NCBI GenBank assembly: GCA_011033025.1
Contig: WFMF01000192.1
Coordinates: 266,601-330,600 of the forward strand
From: Beroe forskalii
Taxonomy: Eukaryota; Ctenophora; Nuda; Beroida; Beroidae
Direction: 5' to 3'
DNA length: 64,000 bases
Positions within the stretch are counted from its first letter, which is position 1. Every line of letters starts with the position of its first letter. The notes under the pieces were generated by a model. That model worked only from the letters and a program-made list of their open reading frames with translations, made no database searches and was not told the DNA's origin. This document shows positions 1 to 11,400 of the stretch, in pieces. Both the position numbers and the translations under genes were made by a program.

Positions 1-340
1 TGACGCCTTACAAGTGCAATCCGAGATAGTGCTTATCAGGTGAATTTTCACATTTGTAGGTAAATTTTCAGGACTTTAGCTAAATTTTTAGATTTTTAAT
101 AAGGTAAATTTTTTTAATTGATTCGCGATAGTGCTTGATAGGTAAATCTTAAAAATTGATCCGAGATAGTGCTTACTGCTTAGTAGGTTGATTTTCAAAA
201 ATTGGCGACCTTTTTTAAGGGAACGACTAAAATGGGATCCCAGATAGTGCTTATTAAGTGAATTTCCAGAATTTTGAGTAAATTTTCAGATTTGCCCTCC
301 AAAAAGGTGGCAAGGTGCGAAAGGAGGGCAAATAGAGGGC
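1..340. repeat. Degenerate short repeat built on a gatagtgctt core
   Basis: The core ccgagatagtgctta, or a close variant, recurs near 20, 122, 163 and 237. Each copy is followed by an AT-rich tract resembling aggtgaattttca. Spacing is irregular at about 40-100 bp, so this is a decayed tandem array and not a young satellite. No protein-like reading frame was recognised in it. Confidence 0.5.
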
Positions 341-1044
341 ACCCTCCCAAAAGAAGGGCAGTTCGGCAGCTATGGGCACACAGTATTCTGCACACCTAGA
401 ATACCTATTACCTACACACTATCAAATTAACTTCGGCTGCTTAAGATGCCACTTTCGCAGACATGATGCCAACATGAGTGATGAACACCCCAATCTAAGA
501 TTTTATCAAGGCTGTGACTTCCATGAATCTTTTCACTCCTGATTCGCATTAGTATTGATGACCTATTAAAACTTTAAAGGCTATTAAGCTTTTGGTCATT
601 GAAAGGTTGAGTCCATTCCAAGATAAGAGTACACTATGTGGTTGTCATGTTGTGCAACTGGGCAAGTGCAGCACGTTATACTAAAACTGTACAATAAGTA
701 AAATAAATTTTGATAGTTTCAAAGAGTGCACTACCATAAGAGAAGATACCACATCCAGTACAAAAGGGTAGCTCAGATTTTTGGCTTCATTCTGCATCCA
801 AAAACAGTCTATGTTTCATAAGTTCGCTAACTGAATGCTGACTAATCTGGGAGCTATCAAATACTCACATATTGTTCAAGTAATTATTGACCATTTCATA
901 CAACCTTCTCCTCTGTCGGCAATCGGCATTGGGTATTGGCAAGCCTACCGCTGGCATTGGCTTAACCCCTGCTCAAAAATGACTTCTTGGGTCAGAAATA
1001 AGGAAATATTGTTGATGAAAACTTTCAAAAACCTTGACAACTTC
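341..1044. other. Stretch without a recognisable gene
   Basis: AT-rich single-copy-looking DNA. The short open frames here resemble no family I know, and I see no splice-bounded exon, RNA gene or repeat. Confidence 0.4.
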
Positions 1045-1399
1045 TGTCAGCATTTGGAAACCCCTTCAATCCTCTGCTGCTGAGATATTACGTGTGATGG
1101 TGTCCCAATGTGAATAAATCGTGACCATGGCAAAAATATTAGCTGCAATAATGCATTCTGCATGATCTTACTAAGTTACTAAGCTAAAATACAAGTTTTC
1201 CACACTTTGGACTTACATGGCATTGCATGCATGGGCTCTAGGGAAAATAGTAAAAACACATTTTACCTATCTTGATTGATTGTTGAACTTTTAAAGGCCA
1301 TTGTACCTATAGATGTAGAATAAGCTTATCATTTTCTATTTTTGGGAGTAAAGGTAACAATCTCTTGGACTGAAATGCACATTTTCTACTGCATTGCTC
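1045..1399 (+). repeat. Direct repeat, left copy (about 355 bp)
   Basis: This segment recurs almost identically at 2195-2548. It runs from tgtcagcatttggaaacc to the shared end gcattgctc. The pair flanks two unrelated tandem arrays. The ends are not TG..CA and there is no internal coding capacity, so it does not look like an LTR pair. Confidence 0.85.
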
Positions 1400-1424
1400 T
1401 AAAGGGCATAGATCCGTTTGCCAC

Positions 1425-1905
1425 TTTGTCCAGGCGCCAGTCTAATGCAGGTCTAACGCCGGTTTAATGCAGGTCTTGTGCCAGTCTAGTGCAGGTCTAA
1501 TGCAGGTTTGGCGCCAGTTTTGTGCAGGTTAAGCGCCGGTTTAGCGCGGGGCCTGCGCCAGTCTAATGCAGGTCCTGTGCCACTCTAGTGCAGGTCTAGC
1601 GCCGGTTTGGTGCAGGTCCAGCGCCGGTTAAGCGCGGGTACAGCGCTGGTCCAATGCAGGTCTAGCGCCGGTTTAATGCAGGTCTTGTGCCAGTCTAGTG
1701 CCACTCTAATGCAGGTCTAGCGCCGGTTTGGTGCAGGTCCAGCGCTGGTTAAGCGCGGGTGCAGCGCTGGTCCAATGCACCTCGGATGGTATCCCGATAT
1801 TTCTAGTGCATTTTATACAGATTTGGCGCCGATTAAACTATGCAGGTTTGACGTCGTTTCATGCATGTTTGGCGCTGTTTTAATGCAGGTGCAACGCCAT
1901 TCCAA
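1425..1905. repeat. Minisatellite of GCAGGT / GCGCCGGTTT modules
   Basis: About 10-11 bp half-units alternate between types such as tgcaggtctag and cgccggttta, giving roughly 20-22 bp units. Many variants occur (gtgccagtct, gcgctggtcc). Divergence rises after about 1780. Non-coding. Confidence 0.85.
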
Positions 1906-1907
1906 TG

Positions 1908-2194
1908 TTGATTAGTTACCACCGTTAACCATGGTAACGTCCGTTATGGACCACCGGTAACCATTGTAACGTCCGTCAGCTACCATCGGTAACCATAGTA
2001 CTATAGTATTAGTAACATACGTTAGGGACCACCGTTAACCATGATTACCGACGTTAGTTACCATTGGTGACCATAGTAACCCACTTAAGTTACAACTGGT
2101 AACCATGATAACATACGTTAGCTACAACCGGTAACCATGGTAACCCACGTTGTTACCACCGGTAACCATTGTAACGTACGTTAGTTACCACTGG
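1908..2194. repeat. Minisatellite of about 30 bp around GGTAACCATGGTAAC
   Basis: Repeats of the form ttaccaccggtaaccatggt followed by aacgtacgttag. The core ggtaaccatggtaac is close to self-complementary, so single strands could fold. It abuts the right copy of the 355-bp direct repeat. Confidence 0.85.
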
Positions 2195-2548
2195 TGTCAG
2201 CATTTGGAAACCCCTTCAATCCTCTGCTGCTGAGATATTACGTGTGATGGTGTCCCAATGTGAATAAATCGTGACCATGGCAAAAATATTAGCTGCAATA
2301 ATGCATTCTGCATGATCTTACTAAGTTACTAAGCTAAAATACAAGTTTTCCACACTTGGGACTTACATGGCATTGCATGCTTGGGCTCTAGGGAAATAGT
2401 AAAACACATTTTACCTATCTTGATTGATTGTTGAACTTTTAAAGGCCATTGTTACCTATAGATGTAGAATAAGCTTATCATTTTCTATTTTTGGGAGTAA
2501 AGGTAACAATCTCTTGGACTGAAATGCACATTTTCTACTGCATTGCTC
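2195..2548 (+). repeat. Direct repeat, right copy
   Basis: Near-identical to 1045-1399, with a few single-base indels such as gggaaatag against gggaaaatag. Both copies stop at the same base (gcattgctc), after which the flanks are unrelated. Confidence 0.85.
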
Positions 2549-2714
2549 AAATATGCTGGTCGCATATTGGTTTTTGACCATATCTCAGAAAGTAAAGGTT
2601 TGAGGACCCTGGAAACCTCGTCCGCCCAACATAACTCGACTATTGCGGTCATTTTGAGGTGCTCATGGAGGTCTGTATCTCATTCAGAAGCTGAGATATC
2701 CTATTTTGAACATA

Positions 2715-3202
2715 CCTTAGGAGGTCTATTTATAAAGGTTGTAATTTGGGGATTTTTCGAAAAAATCCCCATATTTTCAACCTACCAAAATTTTGCCCGC
2801 CACAATTTTACTCCCCGATTTAATTCAACCCGCTTTCGAAATTTCTTGACTATCTGTACTAAAACAGTACAATTTCGTTTCAGAGATCAGTTTTCAGATA
2901 GTTACAGAAATTTAGTCAAAATCAAATGGTTAAAACAATTGAAATTCAAAAATTTAGAACAGTAATTAATGAAGCAGAGGCTCAGGAAGACGATCAAGAA
3001 TTCGATTTGTAATATTAGAATTAATCTATTTTTCCATTGTTTTCCGCAAAAAATCTTTCATTTGCCAGCAAAAAGTTAGAAAAATCACCCAATTTTATTT
3101 GGTGGGTGAAATTTGGGGATTTTTGAAAAAAATCCCCATATTTTCAACCTACCAAAATTTCAAACACCGCAATTTCGACCCATATAAATAGATCTCCTAA
3201 GG
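2715..3202. mobile_element. MITE with CCTTAGGAG inverted ends and TA target duplication
   Basis: The left end CCTTAGGAGGTCTATTTAT is matched by the reverse complement of the right end, differing at about one position in 18. TA flanks both ends (2713-2714 and 3203-3204). Inside, a stretch with the hairpin ggggattttt/aaaaatcccc and ttttcaacctaccaaaattt appears twice as direct copies, near 2748-2800 and 3114-3165. There is no transposase frame. The TA duplication fits a mariner-like or other TA-targeting transposase, which is inference. Confidence 0.75.
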
Positions 3203-3376
3203 TACGCGCCCATGCGCCTGAGGGGAATTTGAAAAAAATCGTATTTGCCCCACTCAGATTTTAGTAAACTTTTTTGTGTGACCTCAGGGGACCCAATGGG
3301 AACTTTTCCAGTTGAAATCAGCTTGTTATTTTCGATTTTAATTTCAGCCCATTTTTATGCGAAAATCCGTTGGACT
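3203..3376. other. Short unexplained stretch before the SDHB/RAB21 copy
   Basis: No gene seen. Its sequence does not match the region upstream of 20534, so the homology between the two SDHB/RAB21 copies begins abruptly at 3377. Confidence 0.4.
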
Positions 3377-3854
3377 ACTATGTTACTATGCGTGTAAAAA
3401 CTAAAGTTTACTGAAACTCGTGCAGTTAAGGCTGAAGTCACGCGTTAACGTAATTCTATCGATTTCTAGAATCAATGCTATAAACTATCTCGTGTAACAA
3501 GTTGGTTTTGATACCACTAAAGCACGTACGCTTGCATGTGTAAGATGGACAATTCCAGAATTTTTCATAGTATTTCGCGGAACACGCTCAGTTTCTTTAG
3601 TATGCACTTTTTATGTTTTGCGCGTTTAATTTCATTATCGCGCGCACGTGAATACAATAATTTAATTTCTTGACTTTAATAACTGCGTTTTTATTACCTT
3701 GATACCCAAAAATCACGCATTTGACACCAGAGTGTACCGTATGATTGATATGTCCCTAAATGTACAAATTGTTTTACGTACGGTTGTTTTGTAAACGTAC
3801 ACATTCTTTTAGGTACGAGTATATATTGTTGAGTTATTCTTTACATTCCCCTAG

Positions 3855-4274
3855 GTACGAGTGTATTCTGTGCGCGTGCTGCTCCACCTCCTGTCCCTCC
3901 TACTGGTGGAACAGTGACAAGTACCTAGGACCCGCAGTCCTTCTGCAAAGCTACAGATGGCTGGCTGACAGCAGGGACCACAAGACCAAGGTACGTGATA
4001 ACGTGACTTTTAATGATATATTCTCTTCGGAGAATGCTTCTGTTTTCTATTCTGTTCATATGTTCAGTACTACTTTGTTACTTATGCCCATAATCTGTAT
4101 GATCATATGAATAAGGCAAGAAATAACATACAGGAACGACTGGAGAAGCTAGCTGATCCGTTTTCCGTATACCGGTGCCACACCATCATGAACTGCACTA
4201 AGACCTGCCCCAAAGGACTGAACCCTGGCAAAGCCATCGCAGAGATCAAAAAACTGATGGCCAAGGAGCTCTAA
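3855..4274 (+). pseudogene. SDHB: SDHB 3' fragment (exons 4-5 only)
   Basis: The last two coding exons of the succinate dehydrogenase iron-sulfur subunit, at 3855-3990 and 4134-4274. Exon 4 opens after ccctag and encodes the cysteine-rich segment [18 protein letters not shown], which supplies 4Fe-4S and 3Fe-4S ligands. It ends at a normal donor, AAG|gtacgt. Exon 5 (caggaacgac acceptor) encodes [19 protein letters not shown] and stops at TAA 4272-4274. The ligands are intact and there is no frameshift. Exons 1-3 and the mitochondrial leader are missing upstream, so this piece cannot make SDHB alone. It is either a truncated duplicate or the other haplotype of the full gene at 19458-21774. Confidence 0.88.
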
Positions 4275-4422
4275 AACGTGGACTTTGTTGAGAACATGGT
4301 TGGAAGACTGGTAGTTCGTCAGGAAGCCTAATTTCATAGAAACTATCAACCATCGGAGACTATAAACCTACCACCTGACTAAAGTCATGAGATCGGCCCA
4401 TTTCAGTTTCGGTTTAGAAGAA

Positions 4423-4428
4423 AATAAA
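4423..4428 (+). terminator. Poly(A) signal AATAAA of the SDHB fragment
   Basis: Canonical hexamer about 150 bp after the SDHB stop codon, conserved in the second copy. Confidence 0.55.
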
Positions 4429-5427
4429 ACATTATAATTTCGGTATTGAGATATGAAACAAGCAAGTAACAATGGCATCATATATGATAGACCGATTCGT
4501 GACCCGTTTCATTGTATTGTTATTATGCCGTGACAATCTTACTGGATCAATATTTCAACAATCTTAATTATGATCCGTGACCTTAATTACAATTGATTTG
4601 CTTTGAACACTGAAACTTCTATAGAGTGCAGCAGTAAGAAATGTAAATTTGCATGAATCCTCAACTGCATGCATCTGAAGTTATACCGTGACCCGTTATA
4701 ATACTAAGGGAGATACTGAATAAGAAGTAATAAGGGATTGTTCACTAATATTACGTTATCAATTTTCAGTACTTTACCCCACCCTCTGCAATCAAGATTT
4801 ATTTAATATAATGTAGTTTAATCATTTGAAAAGGCCCTCCCTCCCCCTCGCTGATAATGTCGTATGTGAACAATCCCCAACTAATCTTCACAATTTAATT
4901 AAAATGAAACGTTTTGAGGCATGTAAAATAAAATGACTGATCGTATTATTGTAGTGTTGGAATTAATATTCATTGTGTACTTATTAAAACTATCCAACTG
5001 TCTTTCTGTGTTCTATTATTGATCATCTGGCCTTAAATGGCTATGGTATTTTTACCGGCACAGTACTTCTTGCATTTTTGGTGGTGTCGAACTTTTAAAA
5101 AACTGTTGAAGAATATGTGAACCATCTATAAGCTTGATTGTATTATAAATTAAAACCACAAGACTTTTACAAAACATTTGCAGATACTTAACTTGAATCA
5201 TCAATATCAATAAAACAAAGAACATTTCTAAAATGGATATTTCTTGCCGCAGAATGATAAGCCATAGAGTTTGGTAATGAGAGCACAATAAGCAAGGTAA
5301 TAATAGCCAAGACGCCATGCATTCATGCAATGAAGTGCGTCACTGTCAAGTAAAATGCAGACAAATACTGAAAGGATTATTGAACGCAGTTCGCAACAGT
5401 TCCAAAGCCTCAAAGTCTGTTCTATTG
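4429..5427. other. Intergenic spacer between convergent SDHB and RAB21
   Basis: AT-rich, duplicated at 21937-22968. It should hold the two 3' UTRs. No further gene recognised. Confidence 0.5.
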
Positions 5428-8400
5428 TCAACAGCAGCCCCCAGAGGACTGCGAGGCGGGGTTTTGTTCGTCGTCCACAATGAGGACGGGGGGTCGGGGA
5501 CGGTTCGAGGAGCGTCCGTTCGGAGTTGCTGACTGTTGGGTTGGTGCCACGGCTAACATTCCTGAGAAACAAGGAAATTAGAGAAATTTGAAACATGTAT
5601 TTCACCATCAAATTATGAACAATAAGTTCAAGTTTATCTAATATCTGGTTGATAGCAGCAGGGGAAGACAAGTGTATATTTAGCCTGAAACTAGCTTTGT
5701 GGGGTTAAAACGTAGCACTGGGCCTGGGTGCCCTTAAAGAATATGCCCTTTCATACGTGAATATATGGGTGTATGAAAGTTCGCATAGGCCCTGAACATG
5801 TTAGACTCACAATTTCTCCACCCGTACCGCCATTTTCGGGTATGCTGAACACAGCTTTAGCATGGTTCCTCATGCGATTTTGGAGCTTATCACAACTTTA
5901 CTTTTTTTCATAAGTAATATTTTTCACTGCGATTATAACAGGCTCATCTGAGCACCAGCGTCCAGCTTGGTTTCTGGATTCCTAGAACTCCCGATCGCGC
6001 GCAAGCTAAACGACGCGCGCAAGATAATTAGAAACACAGCGCCCACAATATAACAAAAAGTGCTTCTGACGTTCGCGCTCACAAACAATTAGCACTCCTA
6101 TCGACATGTGACGCACGAAAACGGAAGTAAGGGTTACACAGCAAAACCAAAACACGTACTTTTTGTGAGGTCCAGCATCATGTCTGTTACACCTTTGTCC
6201 ATTTTAGCAGACGTGTCGTAGTGCTTGGCGCCTACCGACTGGGCGTACCTGTAACATTGCGTGGTATGATAGGTAAATTTAGAGTTGCTACTTATCAGTT
6301 TTCTCATTTGCTACTTATCAGTTTTCTTGTGCGTGTTAAATTAGCAGCTCTCTTAGCAGCAAACTGCAACTTGCTCGCACTCAGCAAAAACCTTTACCTT
6401 TTGTACACAGATGTGTACAATTTCATGGTGCTACAATATGGACTTTTCTTAATGGAAAAACTATACAGCGTGGAAAAGGACGTGGATTCCGTTTTCGGTG
6501 CTGTTTTCGGAGTCAACTGGACTGGTGTCAACAAGGCTTCGGTGATGAAATGTGACAATACGGCTCTTACCAATCTTGTTCTATCAGCTGTGAGTGTCCT
6601 AGGAAAGAGCAAGAAAATGTTGCGATCAGCGGCTATTTGTGTTCAGAAGCTGAATCAGGAACAGATTGGAAAGCAGAAGACGTTGCTGAATCTTCAGGAC
6701 GAGCTATTGAAGAGTAAAACAGAGCAGGAACCTCATCTCCTTCTGCCTGGACAACTCCTACCACGAGTTCAACGGCTCCTTCTACTCGCAAGATGTTGGC
6801 GGTCCCATGGGTTCCCCCCTCACGGTGCAGTTAGCAGAAATCCGGGTAGCAGAAGTCGAAGACATCGCCCTCTCCACCTCTCCTGACCCTCCTCACTCCT
6901 ACTGCCACTTCGTTGACGACGGCCTGGGATCCTTCAGAGACAGACTACATGCAGACACCTTCCTCATCTTCATCAACTCCCTCACTGACGACCTCACCCT
7001 CACCCTGGAACACCCCTCTCCCGACGGGACCATCCCCTTCCTCGACGTCCTCATCCATCCCGACAAGTCCACCTCGGTCTACAGGAAACCAACCCACACC
7101 AACCTCTACACCCGCTACGACTCCTGCACCACGACCTCCTCCAAGGACAGTGTCATCAGATCCCTCACCAGACGGGCCCACAACCCCACAACCTCTGCTC
7201 ACCACAACACCTCGACGCAGAACTTCAGACCGTGCGACACACCCTCCTACAGAACGGATTCCCTCCTTCCCGCATCTCCTCCATCATGACAGAGGTCTCC
7301 AACAAGTTCAACAAACCCTCCACCCACCAATGACCAATCTCTTGCTGCCTTCAACAGAGACATCAAACCTCGACCCTCCTTGAAGACCTTCCTCCCCTTC
7401 CATCCCTCCCTCTCCAAACCCATCAAGAAGATCCTCAACCAACACGACATCGACGTAACCTTCTCCTCCAACACCTCCCTCCGGAACCTCCTCACCAAGA
7501 CGAAGACAACTCCTCCCTCCTCCCAGACCCCCAACACAATCTACGAGATCAGCTGCCTCGACTGCCCCGCCAAGTACAACGGACAGACCTACCGCCCCCT
7601 CCTTGACAGAATGAAAGAACACGAGAGATGCTACAGACTGAACAACGCAGTTGACGACACTACAGACCGAGTGAAATCTGCTCCAGCTCATCACTCCATC
7701 ACCACCGGACACAACATCGCCTGGAACGACATTACCATCCTCAAGTCCCTCCCCTCCCGCTCCCACCTAGACCTGACAGAACAGGCTGTCATAGCCACTA
7801 GGAAACCATCTATGAACAGAACAGACAGCGCTCCAAAGTGCAGCACCCTGTGGAACCCCATTCTTCCCAAGATCTCCTCAACCTTCAGACCGACTGACTC
7901 AGGAATCCTCATCTCCAAATATTGACACCGTTCTTGTGCTTGTTTTCGTTATTTGTTATATTGTATTTGATTATCCCGTCACCTGATCACTCACACCCTC
8001 CACCCATCCCCCACTCCCTGACACCACTCATTTCATTTATAAGCACCCTCTCACCCTCCATCTTCAGCTGACGACGATAATCACATGATTTTCGAAAGCT
8101 CCTGATTTTTAAACTCTATCGTATCATTGAACGTTTAAACTTGCTCCCTAAGAGCAGGTAGAGGTGGTGCAGAAAACTGTGGAGACTGAAATCCGGAGTT
8201 TCAGTGACGCTGTAAAGCAGGGATGCGAGGGGAGATTGACATCAACCCAGGTAAAGGCTGCTGTTAAGTCTGCTAAAATGGAGGATGCCAAGAAGCGAAC
8301 AGTGATGGTGTTTGGACTCGGAGAAGGCCCTGATGAACACCTCGGGGTCAAGGTAGCAGACTTGATGAGTGTGAGCTGTTCGACTTCCAATCCCTCTGTC

Positions 8401-11400
8401 AGAGACTGCTACCGTGTCGGAACGGTGAAGGAAGGAGCAGAGCGACCCGTTAAGGTGATTCTCGGCAGCATTGAGGCAGCGGCTACAGTATTGAGGAATG
8501 GTAAGGTGTTGCGAGAGTCGACGCGTTTCAGGAAGGTGTACGTCGCCCCCGACAGGAGCCGTGAAGAGAGACAAGAGAGGAAGAATCTTGTAGCGCAGAT
8601 CAAGGAGAAAATGAGCAGTGATCCTCGACAGTATTACTTCATCAGGAACGGTGCTGTCTGCAGCAGGACGAAGGACCAGGAACCCTCCAAACTGTCAACC
8701 AACTCTTCCTCATCATCATCTGCCATGAGGTCTGCCTCGTCATCGGTCATCCCGGGGATTGCACCACCAGGCCGGACTTCAACACCTGCGCGTAGTTTGC
8801 GTCCTAATCCGCGCTGAATGAACACATACCTCACATGTGCCTTCTCAAAACTCTAAGTGTCTGCATTTTGTGTATTTATATGTTTTGAGAGTTGTTTTTG
8901 GGTATTATGTGTGGCGTAAGAGCATGGCAATCCGGCCACTCGTGCTGAGGACACTTGCCTTAATTGGCATCTCTTTGTACATGTGGTTGTTATTGATATG
9001 AATACTGTAAATATATATCATATTGTTTCAAAACCCTTATGGGTACCCCACCGTGGGTTTTTCAACAAAAAGTTTATTGGAATCGTGGTCCAAAGTCTGA
9101 GTCTTAATTCGTGTATAAGAAGTCAAGAAATGTGGTTAATCAATAATTCGTTCACTTACTGGAGAGCTGTAGCTTTGACAACTTTCCTATCTTTTTCAAG
9201 GTCGATTTTGTTTCCTGAAACATTATTGATAACTTTTTCATTTCTGTATTTTATGTATAAGCTATGTATTCTATTTATCAAGAACGGATCGATTTCTCAG
9301 TTTTTCTAGATTATAGTGTCCTATCATCAGTTTTATTGTCATGGAAATAATGTGTAGTGATAAATCTGAAATACCAGCAATGCAAAGTTCAATGTTGTCT
9401 CCAAGCATTTTCCTGAGTTCCCTCACCCAATTCTTCACCTGTAGTAGATTTAGATAGTCATTACTTATCATGAAAGAAATAGCGTGCCGACTTAAACATG
9501 CCAAGAATATTAACTTAGTAAGGGGATGACAAAAAGCGACGAAAAGTCTGAGTATTGGTAGACTTTGAGTATTAAAGGCGTGTACTCTTGTATAAGAAAT
9601 CTAGAGTAATCCTGATAAGAATATTATATCGTGTCAATGTAAATTCTGATAAATTTGTTGTTGATCAAATCAATTGAATAGAGCCTTGAAGGTAATATAA
9701 ATTGGAACATTATTTAGAGACACGAGGCAAGCAACTATCGGATAAGTTATAACTGTTAGCTAGCAAACCTTATCAAAGCTGTCTTCATCAGTTATATCGT
9801 AAACAAGTATTGCACCGTTACTGAAAATAGAAATGGAATTGTGAGCATTGGTCAGATTATGAAATGAAAATCTTTGAAAAAGGAATTGGCTATTCATCCT
9901 CTATATTAGAACGCTAAAATGTTTTTGTATGTTTTTGCATCCCCACATGTTTCGTTGACTCGATCTCTCGATGTAAAAAATATATTTTGACCTAATTTTG
10001 ACTGGTGAATGTTAACTCGACACAATTGTTAAATCAATTTTTTACAAATTTCCGTAAACTTTCCACTCTTTTGAACGTTTGTCTTAAATATTCACGACTG
10101 AGGTCATGTGTACTCTGTACAACTTATTTAACGCGTAATAGAAATTAGATTAGATTACTTCAGTAATATACAACATAGCAGTGAAGGCATGAATGTACCG
10201 TACCAATTAATGACATCACAAAAACTTGAAATTTGATGCGAGTTACAGTATTCTTGTGTTATCAAAAGAGGTTTAGGTTTCATGAATGTCGAATTGTTGT
10301 AATATCATTTGCTTATCCCACCTTAGTAGGAACATAAACATGAGGTTTGTCGTAAGCTTATAAGTCATGCATACAAACTAGAAAACTTTTCAAAACCCAG
10401 AGGAGACTGGCGATATTCCACACAGTAAGAGACCACTTAGAAAGAATCGACATGTTTCATACTAGGTATATATCATCAGAATTCTAAAAACTGTTATAAA
10501 AACTGTTATGATTTCCGTGTATTTCTTTCTTAGATCTCGCAGTCAATCGCGAGTCAATCAATAACTTCAAGTAGTATAAACCAAGTAGATAATGTATTAG
10601 ATCAGCATATGACATATCATCGTCTATTTTGAGAAATTAAAATTGACTTGAGCACAATTTCTCCCATCAATTAATAATTTCTAGGCACCAATTTTCATCA
10701 ACTATTTCACATTTCTTCAACTAACTCACATTTTATCTGTCTTACTGTCTAGCGACTCAGTAAGGACCATTTACAGAAGTATTAAAGATAAATACAGGCG
10801 ACTATGACAGAGTAGGTAAATCAACTTATCAAATTGACAAATGCAAGCAATACAAGTCCTATGGTTATTGCTTATGATGTCTAACGTTCACTTCAAGATC
10901 ACAAGTTTATTTCAAATTGATTTTTGAGGTTTTTTTTAAAAAACATATTCCCAATTTTCGACAACACGAATTGGCACGATGTATTCCAAATTTATGTATT
11001 CACTTGCAGGCCCGTTGGGCCTGCAAACACACAGCTCACTCGGCGCTGCTACGCAGCACCTCGTTCGCAAGTTTTAAACACTGCCATTCGAATTGATTGG
11101 ATACTTTTTACCGCATCAAAAGCTTCCAATTTGGTCAAAGTTATGCGCAAAATAAAATATTCAAAAAAATTTTTATGAAGGAGCAGAGTGGAAATAGATC
11201 GAATTCGTCGGTTATTCTTAGACGTGCTAAACCATGTGAGTTTTGTTCCAGTGTTCCGTTTTGATTGTAAGATGATGTTAATTTTGACAACTGATTATCA
11301 TACTGACACTGACATTGGATAATTTTGTTTTTTAACAGGCCAGGAACTGTCCTCGTAATCTGCTTCACCTACATTCGACTCGATTGAATTGTACACCTTG

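Larger units (their letters stand above)
6280..9075 (+). mobile_element. LINE-derived insert in RAB21 intron 6
   Basis: Absent from the second copy, where the intron is continuous near 23815-23850. It contains a LINE ORF1 split by a Penelope-like element, and lacks an endonuclease/RT ORF2. The left junction contains a short duplication of tgctacttatcagttttct (about 6285-6324). The exact ends are uncertain because the flanks are poorly conserved. Confidence 0.7.

Noticed and set aside
1045-2548. Possible LTR retrotransposon
   Set aside because: The direct repeats lack TG..CA ends, a primer-binding site and any internal coding region.
2543-2965. 140-codon open frame across the MITE border
   Set aside because: No recognisable motif, and it runs through the inverted end and hairpins of a non-coding element.
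5228-5671. A 147-codon minus-strand open frame
   Set aside because: It overlaps RAB21 exon 8 in another frame. The splice-consistent RAB21 frame with the Cys-Cys end explains the region.
6945-7205. Minus-strand Gly/Val-rich open frame in the Penelope-like element
   Set aside because: Antisense shadow of a GC-rich RT coding region.
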